In this document: piece by piece, positions 21,009 to 32,288 of the stretch
How the letters are laid out: every line of letters starts with the position of its first letter
How positions within the stretch are numbered: position 1 is the stretch's first letter
From: Euleptes europaea
Taxonomy: Eukaryota > Chordata > Lepidosauria > Squamata > Sphaerodactylidae
Direction of reading: 5' to 3'
DNA: 64,000 nt
NCBI RefSeq assembly: GCF_029931775.1
Contig: NC_079323.1
Location: 841,001-905,000, forward strand
Made by a program: the position numbers and the translations under genes
The notes under the pieces: model-generated
Seen by the model: the letters and a program-made list of their open reading frames with translations, nothing else
What the model was told of the DNA's origin: nothing
The model's database searches: none

Positions 21009-24000
21009 CTATAATTCGTTAACTAAATTCTTAAGATCCTTTTTTGCCGATTTATCCCAATATGCAGTGGCCTTTGACCATGTAATTTTAAATTCCTCCA
21101 TGTCTTTACCATGTAAAGATGCTGTAATTTTGGCCATCCGCATATACATCCATAATTTCTCTCTCCATTCTTTAATTAAAGGTTTATTTGTTTGCTTCCA
21201 TTTTTTAGCAATTGTAATCCTTGCAGCTGCAAAACTATATTGACATATGACTCTGTCAGCTTTATCCAATTCTTTTTTTGGAATGCCCAATAAGCAAAAG
21301 GCGGGATCTCTCTTAATTTTTATTTTAATCAAATTATTAGTCTCATTCAAAACTAATTGCCAAAATCTCCTAATTTTTTTACAATACCACCAGCTATGCA
21401 TAAATGTGCCTATATCGGTACCACATTTCCAGCAAAAAGCTTTATAATCTTTTTTCATTTTATTTAATAATGCTGGAGTTATGTACCATCTATAAAACAT
21501 TTTATATAAGTTTTCTCTTATTTCATTCGAGATTGTAAACCTAAATTCATTTTTCCATAATTTTTCCCAAATCTCCATCTCTATATTATATCCTAAGTCT
21601 CTCATCCATTTCAGCATAACTGGTTTGACCCTTTCCTGTTCTAATTTCATTTCTATAAGTACTTTATAAATCCTTCCTATCAAACCTTTATTACCCTTTG
21701 ATAATATTATCTCAAGTTTAGATTTGGATCGGTTAAATCCCAATCTATTATCCTTAACAAAAATATCTTTTAATTTATAATACATAAACCAATCTTTTAT
21801 CTGTAGTTCTTCACGTGTTTTCAAAACCAATATCCCATCTCTGTAATCTATCATTTCTCTATAAATATCACAGTCCAAATTTAAATGTGCACCTCTTCTA
21901 ATAAATGCTTCTATAGGATTTAACCACCCAGGGGTTTTACTTTCTAAAGCATCTTTATATTTATTCCATATCTGTAATAAATTTTTCCTTATAATATGAG
22001 AATTGAATTCTTTATTCACCTTCTGTTTTTCATACCATAAATAAGCATGCCACCCGAACCTTAGCTTATATCCTTCTAGTTCTAATAACTTTGGATTCTC
22101 TAAGAGGATCCAATTTTTGATCCAGGTAAAGCAGGCCGCATGGTAGTACATTTTTAAATCTGGTAAACCCAAACCTCCCGTTTCCTTCAATTCTATTAAA
22201 TTATTATATGCTATCCTATGTTTTTCTTTACCCCAAAGAAATCTCATAACATCTTTTTTCCAATCTTCAAATATGTGTGCACCTGTCACTATTGGTAAAT
22301 TTTGGAACAAAAAAAGCATTTTGGGTAATAGCATCATTTTAATTACTGCTATTCTTCCCCATAATGATAGGGGTACTTTTTCCCAATTTATCAAGTCTTT
22401 TTTTATTTGTTTCCATTGGTTTACATAATTATCCTGAAATAGATTGAGATTATTATTCGATATCCATATACCCAAATATTTAACTTTATTTTCAATGTTG
22501 AGTCCCGTCTTTTTACTTAATATTTGTTGCTGTACACGAGTCATATTTTTCACTAAGATTTTTGTTTTAGCTTTATTAATTTTAAAACCTGAAAGCTTTC
22601 CATAAACCTCCAAAATGTTATTCCATCTATCAAACTGTTCAATTGGATCAGTCAAAAAACATACTAAATCATCAGCATATGCTTAAGTTTATAATGATTT
22701 CTCCCTATTCGTACCCCTACTACATCATTAGACTTTCTAAAATTATTCAATAATATCTCTAAAACTAAAATAAAAAGTAAAGGGGAAAGAGGACAACCCT
22801 GTCTGGTTCCCCTTTGAATTTCAATCTTTGGTGATAATACTCCGTTTACAATCAAATTAGCTGTTTGTTGTGTATATATACCTTTTATAGCAGTTTTAAA
22901 ACTCTCACCAAAATCCATAAACTCCAATACCTTAATCATAAACTGCCAATTAACATTATCAAAAGCTTTTTCAGCATCCAAAAATATCAAGGCTATTGGT
23001 GTTGTGTCTTGTTCCGCATATTCTAAAAGATCTATTACCACCCTTACATTCTGACTAATCAACCTCCCGGGTAAAAATCCAGCCTGATCATCATATATTA
23101 ATTGATTCAATACTCTTTTTAACCTATTAGCTAAAATTGCTACATATAATTTATAATCAATGTTTAATAATGAAATCGGTCTATAATTTTTAACTTCCAA
23201 AATATCAGAGTTAACCTTTGGTATTAATGCTATGTTTGCTTGTTTCCATGTTTGAGGGATAGTACCTTTTGTCATGCCTATATTCATCACTTCCAGAAGA
23301 TAAGGAATTAATTGCTCTTTAAATGTTTTATAATAATATGCTGTAAAGCCATTTGGTCCAGGGGACTTATTGAGTTTACTTTTACTTATTGCTTGTTCCA
23401 GTTCCTCCGTAGATATTGGAGAATCTAAGAATTCTTTATTTTCAATTGTTATTTTCCCCCAGACCGATTTAGTAAGATAGGCTTCCATCTCTATCTCTGA
23501 AACTAAATTTTTTTTGTATAAATCTGTATAAAATTTCAAACGTATCAACTATCTCCTCTTTAATTCTTGTTATCTTACCATTCCTTCTAATCTGGGTTAT
23601 TGGAATTTTTTTCCTTTTTGTTTAAGTTGCCAAGCTAACATTTTACCCGGTTTATTCGCGTGTTCAAAAAATCTTTGTTTGTTATATATAACTTTTCTTT
23701 CAATCTCTTCAGCAATTAAAAATTCATATTGTTGTTGCCAATTTCTAATCTTATTTTGTTGTTCCTGTTTAGCCCCTTTATCCTGCATTCTAGATAAATA
23801 TCGTTCCGCCTGTTTTATTTCATCTAATATACATTTTTTCCTTTTCTCCCTTTCCCTATAATATCTTGTATTTTGTTGAATCAAATGTCCCCTAATTACT
23901 GCCTTACTGGCATCCCAAACTATATCTTCACTGGTACCTTTATTTATATTTTCTTTAAAATAATTGGATATTTCCACCTTCAATTTGTTAACTATTTTAT

Positions 24001-24775
24001 TATTTTTTAAAAGAAAATCATGAATTCTCCAGGGCTTGTAACCTCTATTTTCCATTTTAATTTTAACTAAAACCGCATTATGATCTGATAACACCCTAGG
24101 CAAAATCTCTGAGTTCTCTGATTTCTCTACCAGACCCTTTGACATCCATATCATATCTATCCTGGAATACGTAAGATGTCTCTGTGAAAAAAAGGTATAT
24201 CCCTTCTTGTTACCATGTGTCAACCTCCAGACATCAAACATATCCCACTGATCTATAAGGGCATCAAAATTCCCTGGTAATTTTCCTTCATTAACTGCTT
24301 TTTTCTTTTTCCCTGATCTGTCAATCTTAGGTACCTTAACTCCATTAAAATCCCCCATCCAAATCAATTTTTCAGTAGCATGTTCAGCTAATAGTGATGC
24401 TAATTTTTCATAAAAAGACCTTTGATTTATATTAGGTGCATATATTCCCATGAGCAATATTCTTTGAAAACCATACATTACTTCCAGCATCAAAACTCTT
24501 CCCTCTATATCTTGATAAATAACTTTTGGTTGCAATGAAACAGGTATATACATAGCTATTCCATTGGTTTTCTTACTATCATTACATGCTGTAAATAGGG
24601 TACCCAACCTTGTTTGTTCCAACCTAAATGCATCCTTTGGGAGTATATGTGTTTCCTGTAAACAAATAATGTTAGCATTAGTTTTTTGTAGATGATGAAA
24701 TATTTTCCTCCTTTTGTTGGGAGAATTCAATCCATTCACATTCCAAGATAAAACCTGTAACATATCAAATTTCAA
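21009..24775 (-). pseudogene. L1-B ORF2, three apparent frameshifts
   Basis: The endonuclease (LSWNVNGLN, QETHI, GDFNGV, SDHNA) is open from 24775 to 23597. The frame shifts near 23590 in an A-rich run and again near 23545. The reverse transcriptase (FLDAEKAFDNVNW, GTRQGCPLSPLLF) is open to 22664, then shifts directly before the catalytic motif: the next frame reads AYADDLVCFLTDP. The C-terminal third (22655-21009) is open and ends after a CWKCG..HSWWYC motif. All three breaks sit in or beside short A runs. The full length would be about 1,255 codons. Confidence 0.9.
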
Positions 24776-24857
24776 TTAGATCCCATATATTTCCACAATC
24801 AATTTCAACATGCTTGCCACCTACTACTGCCACCCCCCCTACCCCCCATATTTCTGT

Positions 24858-25949
24858 TCAGCCTTCTGTATCTTCAATTGAAGAGTCCTCTGATGTTGCT
24901 GGGATGTCTCCACCTCCAGAAGCCTCAGATGCCTTTTCTTCCTCTGTGGATTCTCTGGTTGGAACTTGTTTAGCTGATTTGGAAGGTTTAACCAGATCAG
25001 TGTCATATCTTCTCAAAAACTGGTCTGCCTTATCAACTTCTGTAAACTTGAACCTTTTAGCCTTGAAAATAAAAGACAGGCCCTGCGGGAATTCCCATCT
25101 AAATTGTATTCCACTGAGTCTTAAGCGTTGAGCAATCTCCATAAAATCCTTCCTTTTCCTCAGCAATCTTGCAGGTATTTCTTTCATCAGTCTCAAAGGC
25201 TCATCCCCAATCTTCAATGGTGTCTTGTAGTGAGTATTAAGTATTAGGTCTCTGTGACTTCTAGAAAACAATTGAAGCAGGCAATCCCTCGGTACTTTAT
25301 TCCTTGTTGCATATGCTGAGTTTATTCTATACGCTGTCACTATCATCCCTGCAATAACTTCTTCAGATTCTTGTAAGAAATCCATCAAAAGAGCTGTCAG
25401 GTATCCACGTAGGTCCCGATCCTCAATTTTCTCTCTCAAACCACGTATACGTAGGGAAGATTCCTTTATCTTAAGCTCAACCATCGCCAGTTGATCATTT
25501 TGCCCCTCCTCTCTGTCAACTACGGATGCTAATGACATCTCCAAGGTATCCACCTTCTTCTTGATTTCTTTAGTCTCCTGTGTATTTTTTTTGAGCTTGG
25601 TTTCAACCTTATCTTGTCTGACAGCCAGAGATGAAATTGTATCCTGCAAAGCAGCTATTGCAGCTGAATTCTGAGACGTGGTAACTGTATTCTGGGATAA
25701 TTCCTGCTTCATTTCTGTAACGTCCTGGTGAGTCTTGGTTAACAGTTCAAACACAGAGTTCAAAGTCACTTCAGGTTTAACATCAGGTTTAGTTTTTAAG
25801 GGCATCTTGGTGCTAATAGATGTTGTTGCTGTTGGAGAAGTCGTCTGTTTGGATATTTGAGCTATTTGAGTTACAGAGGACCGTCTAAGAGGAGGCTGTA
25901 CCACCAACTTTGTATCCTTAAGTATATCTTTAGTATGCTTCTCAGCCAT
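24858..25949 (-). CDS. L1-B ORF1 protein (RNA-binding chaperone), intact
   Basis: An open 363-residue ORF1p, which binds L1 RNA in the ribonucleoprotein particle. There is a low-complexity S/T-rich N-terminus, a coiled coil from about 70 to 165 (heptad-rich TLEMSLASVVDREEGQNDQL and neighbours), an RRM from about 168 (SSLRIRGLREK) and a C-terminal domain with YRINSAYATRNKVPRD and RKRKDFMEIAQRLR. The tail is acidic and Ser/Glu-rich. Its length matches the L1-A ORF1 (361). The gap to ORF2 is 82 bases, against 8 in L1-A. Confidence 0.9.
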   Translation of the reverse strand: MAEKHTKDILKDTKLVVQPPLRRSSVTQIAQISKQTTSPTATTSISTKMPLKTKPDVKPEVTLNSVFELLTKTHQDVTEMKQELSQNTVTTSQNSAAIAALQDTISSLAVRQDKVETKLKKNTQETKEIKKKVDTLEMSLASVVDREEGQNDQLAMVELKIKESSLRIRGLREKIEDRDLRGYLTALLMDFLQESEEVIAGMIVTAYRINSAYATRNKVPRDCLLQLFSRSHRDLILNTHYKTPLKIGDEPLRLMKEIPARLLRKRKDFMEIAQRLRLSGIQFRWEFPQGLSFIFKAKRFKFTEVDKADQFLRRYDTDLVKPSKSAKQVPTRESTEEEKASEASGGGDIPATSEDSSIEDTEG

Positions 25950-26611
25950 TGATAGGCTAGGGGGAAAAAAACAGCTAGCAATTGTAATCCAGAGGAGAGT
26001 GGGGGGGGCAGAGAGTTCTTTTTAGATCATTGTAAAACTCATTCAGATGGAAAAAATCAGTTAGGAGAAACAATCACTATGACCACTGAGATATTTTATG
26101 CCATGTCACTTGATTATTCTCCAACTTCTTTCCTTTGAGCCAAAGATCTTGTTTGCAAAAAAGTTTTTCTTTTAAGTGCGTCACTCAACTGGCAAAAAGC
26201 CAAAAGACAAAAAAACAGAGCGTAACTGAATTATAGATAGTTCAGAGTTGTCTCTTAGCAAAAAAAAAATACTGCCACACACCCCAAATTAGTGCTCCAC
26301 AAATCAGTAACCTTTATTTAATCCAATTTAAAAGAAAGAAAAAATCGGGTCCCACCTCGCTCTCTCCTGCCGTCTCTTGAAGATGGCGCCGGCTCTTCAG
26401 TGAAGTCTGCCAGAGCAACCGCCGCCGATTTCTCGGCGGCTATCGCTCCCATGGCAGTTCCACCACCGGCGCCCGAGTCCACATCCCCTCTTCCACCGAG
26501 GGGTGCCACTTGCCGGTTCTTAACGGGGCTGTTTGTATGCCCCAAGGCAGCGAACGGCAGGAGCGCGGCTTCGCGCTTGCAACGGGGGGGGGGGGTCGCC
26601 CGACCCGGAAG
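25950..26611 (-). promoter_or_regulatory. L1-B 5'UTR / internal promoter region
   Basis: It is GC-rich and CpG-rich near its 5' end (26340-26611), with a G/C homopolymer at 26583-26595. L1 5'UTRs carry the internal pol II promoter. GAAGATGGCGCC at about 26379 resembles a YY1 core but runs opposite to the element. Confidence 0.6.
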
Positions 26612-26627
26612 TCTTCCAGACTTTCTT
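26612..26627. repeat. target-site duplication of L1-B, right copy
   Basis: TCTTCCAGACTTTCTT is identical to 20717-20732. It also encodes ESLE of L1-A ORF1. Confidence 0.95.
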
Positions 26628-27183
26628 GAGGCATGTCTTCTGACACTTTTTGGAAACGCAAGTTGTTCTCACTTATTTGCATTTCCGTTGTGGCTAATCT
26701 GTTTTCTGTTTCTTCTGTCCAAACTTTATATTGCTGTTGTGTCCTTTCTGTCTTTATTTGTCTTGTTTTGAGTTTTTTGATGTCTTCTCTGTTATCCAGT
26801 ATGTCCTTAGCGTTTTCCTCTATTTTTTGTTGAATGTCCTGGAGTCCGGTCACCAATTCCTGTTTGACTGTCTTTACTTCCGTCTGTACTGTCCGTACAT
26901 CTGTTCTGACCGAGTTACATTCCTTGGTCAACCTTTCTAATTCTTTATTTATCTTGTCCATTTTACTGTTTATTTGGTCTACTTTTGCTTCTAGTCTTTG
27001 TTCTGTTCCAGTTAACTGAGTTGTCAGAGCCGTCAATTGGACCACCAGTTTGTCCAGAGCCTTCTCCATATTAGCCTCTGCTTTGCTAGATCTGTTCTGT
27101 TGAGGTTGGAGGCTTATAGATTCTTCTGCGCTGTCAACCTCTTCTTCCTTCTTCTCTTCTTCCAAGTGTTTCCTTGGGGTCAA
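26628..27183 (-). pseudogene. L1-A ORF1, N-terminal part
   Basis: It starts MTPRKHLEEEKKEEEVD and runs through a long coiled coil (about residues 35-155, K/E/L/V heptads) into the start of the RRM (ENNLRFQKVSED). L1-B then interrupts it, and the open frame runs on into L1-B sequence as an artefact. The C-terminal part is at 20203-20732. Confidence 0.9.
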
Positions 27184-28497
27184 ATTATTAGCTTTATCTG
27201 TTTTTCTGTTTTTTTTTCATTAGATTGTATCTATATATTTTTCTTCTGGTTTGTAATTCTGTATAGTTACCAGACATGCACAACTATAGAGGGTAAGAAT
27301 TAATGGCTTTTGTTTGTTTGTTTGTTTGTTTAGATGCTAATCAGTCTTGTTTAAATATTCAAGTATTCAAATCAGATCACTTATATAACAATTAATTGCT
27401 TAAAACCACATTGATTTTAACACATACAGCTGGGTATTTTAGATCATTAATTATTAAATTATTAATTGTTTGTATAAATTAGGCTCATTAGAATTCAATA
27501 AGTTCATACATATCCTTAGTTATCACCAAAGTATTTAGTTATTTATAACACTTCCTTTCGCCTTTAATTTATATTCTATATTGCAGCAGAAACCCCAATT
27601 GACAGTGGTTTCTTCTTTCCCCCCCCTATTTAGGATTGTTAGGGCTAAATGCTGAGTATTCTGGGAGTTGTAGTCTTTAGCAGGGCCGGTTAACGTCACT
27701 GGAACTGCTGCAAATTAATCTTGCCTGCGCCACTAGTTTCTGCCTCCTCGGGAGTCAGCGGGGGCTTTTGTACTCCAGGGACCTTCCTCTCGAGTCGTTG
27801 CCGTCCCGTTTGCCTTCCAGCCCTCTCTGTCCGGAGTTTACTGTCCCCCCTTTCTAGACCTCCAGTTTTTTGGGGGTAGCTTTCATCACCCGACGTCGCC
27901 GTCCTGGTTTTCTCCTGCTTCTCCGCGCCGCCTCGCCCGTCCTCGGCCAGCTGCCTTCCTTCGTCAGCCAGCTGCCGCCGCCGTCACCAGCCACACCACT
28001 GGTCTCCCCGCTGCCGCGGCCAGTCTTGTCGCCAGTCCTCGGCGCCCTCTTCCTCCCCGGGGGGCTGCACCGCCGTTCTCACCCCACCAGACAGTTCCAA
28101 AAGACCATCCAAAGACAGCCGGTAAAGAAAGAGGGGGGGGGAAATAGGAGTTAGTGAAGCTCTTATCAGTCAATAACCTGATTGTATTATTTTCTTTTAT
28201 ACCGAAGGCTAAGGGGGTAATATTCGAAATAGAAAGGAAAGGGAAGGGGAAGGGTTGGGGGGGGGGTAGTCAGTTGGGAGGTCGGAGCTTTGTAGGACTT
28301 GCCTGAAATTCGCCTGCTGGTACGTCCAAAACCCCTTTTTTTGGGGTGGCGACGTTCCTCCTCTCGTTGAGAGTTGAGATTCAGAAATAATTTCTAACTC
28401 AGGGCTAAAAGTATTGAGTTTTTAGCCACAGCACAGGTAATTTTCACTCCCGCTCCCGAAGGTGCGGTCACTCCGCCATCTTGCCCAACCGGATCTC
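27184..28497 (-). promoter_or_regulatory. L1-A 5'UTR with YY1-like site
   Basis: The 5' part (27700-28497) is CpG-rich. The motif CAAGATGGCGG on the minus strand at 28473-28483 starts about 15 bases from the element's 5' end, the same place as the YY1 site that sets start-site choice in mammalian L1. AT-rich sequence at 27300-27600 separates this from ORF1. Confidence 0.7.
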
Positions 28498-28513
28498 TGT
28501 GGCGATGGCTTTT
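28498..28513. repeat. target-site duplication of L1-A, right copy
   Basis: Exact match to 16243-16258. Confidence 0.95.
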
Positions 28514-29098
28514 GACCACTTCATTGCCATATGCGACCCCCTGAGATACAGCTCTCTCCTCCAAAATTCAGTAATTGGAAAAATTGGACTAGCTGTCTTG
28601 GCCAGAGGTTTCTGTGTCTGCCTCCCTGTCCCCTTCCTTATTAAACGGCTACCCTTCTGCCGCTCCAATGTGCTCTCTCACTCATACTGCCTCCATCAGG
28701 ATGCAATGAAGTTGGCCTGTGCAGACACAAGAGTAAACGTGTTGTATGGACTGATTATAGTCATTTGTACCTTGGGATTGGATGCTGTGGTCATTCTTTT
28801 CTCATACCTCCTCATTCTGAGAACCATTATGAGGATTGCTTCCCACACAGAGCGCCTGAAGGCTCTCAACACTTGTGTCTCCCACGTGTGCGCCATCTTG
28901 ATTTTCTATGTTCCCCTGATAGGCATCACGGTAGTACACCGATTTGCAAGACACCTCTCTCCCATTGTTCACATGATGATGGCCAACATTTACATTGTGG
29001 TCCAACCCGTTCTTAATCCCATTGTGTACAGTGTGAAAACTCAACAGATTCGACAAAGGATTCGCAAAATGTTCCAGCAAAAGAAAATAAGAGGTTGA
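28514..29098 (+). pseudogene. olfactory receptor pseudogene (A1), 3' half
   Basis: It continues the receptor begun at 15885, in frame from the target site. DHFIAICDPLRY replaces DRFIAI at the end of TM3, so the G-protein-contact arginine is histidine. TM4 (SSLLQNSVIGKIGLAVLARG) matches the A1 version of 1369. EL2 HSYCLHQD, TM6 TCVSH and TM7 NPIVY follow, ending MFQQKKIRG. There is no stop or shift in this half. The open frame seen from 28481 is an artefact that starts inside L1-A. Confidence 0.95.
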
Positions 29099-29320
29099 CA
29101 TTTCTCCATTGCAGAAACTGTGATAAAGGGAAATCAGGATAATAAATTGCAATGAAAGCAAAGACTAAAAAGAGAAAAACAAGAATTTCAATAACATCTC
29201 CCTATGAAGTGGAAAATGAATGAAGTTCACCATAGATTTTAAATAAAATGGTTCATATTGACCATAACTTTGAGGGAAATACAGTTGTTTGACATCTACA
29301 TTTCTGTTGATCCAGCATAG
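29099..29320 (+). repeat. 3' flank shared with OR 42639
   Basis: It aligns with 43590-43815 (GAAACTGTGATAA.GGGAAATCAGG, ACATCTA.ATTTC.GTTGATCCAG), showing that 15885 and 42639 were duplicated with their flanks. Confidence 0.75.
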
Positions 29321-31149
29321 CATAATGGTTAGAATATTGGACTGGGAGCATTGTGGCCACCGTCTCTCAGCCAAAGTTACATGATTCTGTTGCTGTGAGG
29401 ATAAAATAGGAGAGAGATGATCCATGTATGCTGACTCTTATTTATTTTGATATACAACAGTTATATCCTGCCTTTCTGACCTCACAAGGGCCACCAAGGC
29501 AGCTAAAAATTGAAAACATGAGCTCACTGAATGAAGAGGACAAAAATGCACCAAATAAATGCATAAACAGTACTTACTGGGATTAGATTGTACTGTTTAT
29601 TAAGGTTGGGCACACTGGCCCTATTAGTTCTGCTTTCCCCAAACTCTACCTTCAAAATGGTATGGATAAAAAAAGAGAAACCAGGTGGGAGGTTTGGGGG
29701 CTTGAGTGCTAAAGCAGCCTTGGCGATGCGGCACTTCCAGGGGTTAACCCAGAAATGGCGTCATTGCATGCGTGCAGTTGTGTGCACAAGCAGCTGTGGC
29801 TCTGGATTATGGTATGTATAATTGGGCATTCATCTACTTACCCCATGAATATCATTACAGTACATTCTATTATTAATTTTACATAATACATACTACATAT
29901 AATCTACTTACCCCATGAATATCATTACAGTACATTCTATTATTAGTTTTACATAACATACATTTCATGAAATAACCATGGAATAAACAGGTCATGTATT
30001 AAAGACATATAGATTCTTTACTGTACATATCACGAGAGATCATCAAGCCACCCACCCAGACACTAAATGTCCAGCGTCAGGCCCATACGGAGTTGGCAAA
30101 CCCACGGTGTACTTTCTGGTTGATGGATTAATTACACATCTCCTCATAACCATAGCATCCCCACACTGCTAGATTATGGGCTTCTTATCCAGAAAAGAGA
30201 AATTCAGGAGCCCTAGCACCTTTTCTTTCAGGAGGTAGCATTTTTTCAGAAGCCCTGGCAACAAAACTTTTGAACATTTGTAGAGTGCCTTTAATTTACC
30301 ACTATGCATATGTGGAGAAATGAACTCCATTCTGGGATTCATCAAACTATTTAGAGCTTTGTGGCTACAACACCCCACATTCATTCTAAGAAATTTTCTC
30401 GTGGCACACAGAAAGGAAACAGGAGATAGACAATAGAGGATTGCATTATAAACCTTTTCTTTATATCCTTGCTCCAGCAATTGCTGAGCAGAGTATGGAT
30501 GTGGTCATTTCCTTTTTGATAAATTCCTTATTCCTTTGAATGTTGGAAGGCTATTCTCTATAACCACAGAACAGTTTACTAAAAGGGTGAACACAGCAAA
30601 GGATTTTGCGACAACGACCACAGCAATTGCTTCCAAGGAAGCCTTTTTTGGGAGAAATCAGGATGTGCCATCACAATGACAGCAATTAAGCCACACCAGG
30701 CAAGGAGTACCCTGTGACAATCTGGAACTTCCAATTCAAATCTTCCCATTGTGAATTATCCTGATTTATAATTCAATTAAAAACTTCCCTTCCTGTTGCC
30801 CTTCCCCGGTGCCACTTAGTCAGTTCTATAGTTTTCTGCCGATAAATTGTCCAACTCAAGTATTCCTTTATCCTCTGTCGATTGCAGAGTATGGGGACTT
30901 CCATTTTCCATGTAGTGCTGATACCATGACATTCACTTCCAGTGTGACCTGGAAGTGACATAATTGTCCCAAAGTGACACTCTAGTATTCACTCCAAATT
31001 CTATGGTTTAATCATAGAGCTTTGGGCAAATGCTTGAGCATCACTGGACATGATGGAATCACTTCCACATTGCATCAGAACTGCCCCACTAGGCCTAATG
31101 GGTGATTCTCCACTGATGCAAACACATTTCTCTGAAACAAACAACATCT
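29321..31149. other. long spacer, no gene recognised
   Basis: A 70-bp unit is tandemly doubled at about 29832-29970. Positions 29585-29820 hold GC-richer unclassified sequence. 30170-31149 shows only short open frames with no domain. Confidence 0.5.
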
Positions 31150-31394
31150 CCAACCCAAAACTCTTCTGGGCTTGCCCAGAATTATCATCAAAACTATTGA
31201 TCCAATTTTTGCCTCACCCCAAGCAAGTAAGAGATCTCCACACACCCTCTAGTGAGCCAGAACCTGTGCTGTTCTTGCACAGAATCCACAGGGCTTCCAC
31301 AATCACTGCTTCTGGAACGGATGGGAAGGCCTCCCGTGGGGTTTTCTTCAGAGGTGTTTGGACAGCCTCCCAGGGGCACGCAGCCTTTAAATGT

Positions 31395-31506
31395 AAATCT
31401 AAAGTAATTAAAAGCTCAGAAAGGATTTCTCTTGCTGCCCTTCAGGCAGAACCACCCTTTGCAGCTGAGGAAGGCGGGACAGGTACATGGTCTGCCACAA
31501 AGTGAA
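31395..31506 (+). promoter_or_regulatory. candidate non-coding 5' exon with splice donor (OR 32289)
   Basis: The ATTAAAAGC TATA-like motif and TTCAGGCAGA block are followed by GAA|GTGAGT, GT at 31507. Just upstream, CTCCCAGGGGC (about 31366) resembles half of an EBF palindrome, and CTTTAAATG follows. Confidence 0.5.
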
Positions 31507-32288
31507 GTGAGTGTGAGAGAGAGTGTTTGAGATAATGAGGGGACAAAAGCTCTTGGTTTCTAAGACTGCCTTCAGGAGCATGCAAACACCTGAGTTACAT
31601 AGCATCCTTCAGCAGTGCCAATGCTATGTGAAGGACAGAATGTAGTATTTGAGGTATGATGTGGGGCCAGGCCTGCTTGCATCCCCCCCCCCCCAATTGT
31701 CTTGTGTTACTCTAACAGTAACTCTGACTTGTTAAATTTCCCTCTTGGTTAATCACAGCTTGTACTCAGTGCCTCAATGATACTTTTTTGGTAGGGGGGT
31801 TCCATGCGTGGAGGGGATTGGTACTTGGAAAGGAAAGGATCGCTGTAGCACTTTAGCTATGTATTTTGAAAAGAAGGAAGGGCCATTTTTTAAAAAGGGT
31901 AATTTCCCTGAATTGTCGATAGGTCGGTTGTATTATTTACCAAACTAAACCAGTATAGTCAACAAATTCAAAAGTGCCTTTATTAGGAGGAGGATTTTGG
32001 CCAAAATTGCAACTAGTCCCTGACATCAGTTGTCTGAGGGTATTTTTCATACAGTGTGCATTGATGGGTTTCTTACCCTTTTTTAATATCTGAAAGAAGT
32101 GGGTGATCCCTAGGATTCCTCTACTTGGTCTGCTATCCAAGTAATGATTTACACCACACTTACAGTATGACAATGCAGTGAACCATTATTTCCATTTGGC
32201 AGATAGTGACTGAGAAATCTGACTCAGAAAATTACCAAGGCCATAAAACAGCAACATCTCTGCTCTTTATGATCAATGCTTTTAGAAG

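Larger units (their letters stand above)
20733..26611 (-). mobile_element. L1-B, full-length L1 LINE nested in L1-A
   Basis: A 5.88-kb minus-strand L1 of a subfamily different from L1-A. It has a poly-A tail (poly-T at 20733), 3'UTR, ORF2 (21009-24775), ORF1 (24858-25949) and a GC-rich 5'UTR (25950-26611). Exact 16-bp duplications flank it. It entered L1-A ORF1 and is therefore the younger insertion. Confidence 0.95.
26628..28497 (-). mobile_element. L1-A, 5' portion
   Basis: It contains the ORF1 N-terminal part and a 1.3-kb 5'UTR (27184-28497). The 5' terminus abuts the right-hand copy of the OR target duplication at 28498. Confidence 0.95.

Noticed and set aside
26440-26611. Extension of L1-A ORF1 beyond the target duplication
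   Set aside because: Read-through into the L1-B 5'UTR created by the insertion, not an ORF1 domain.
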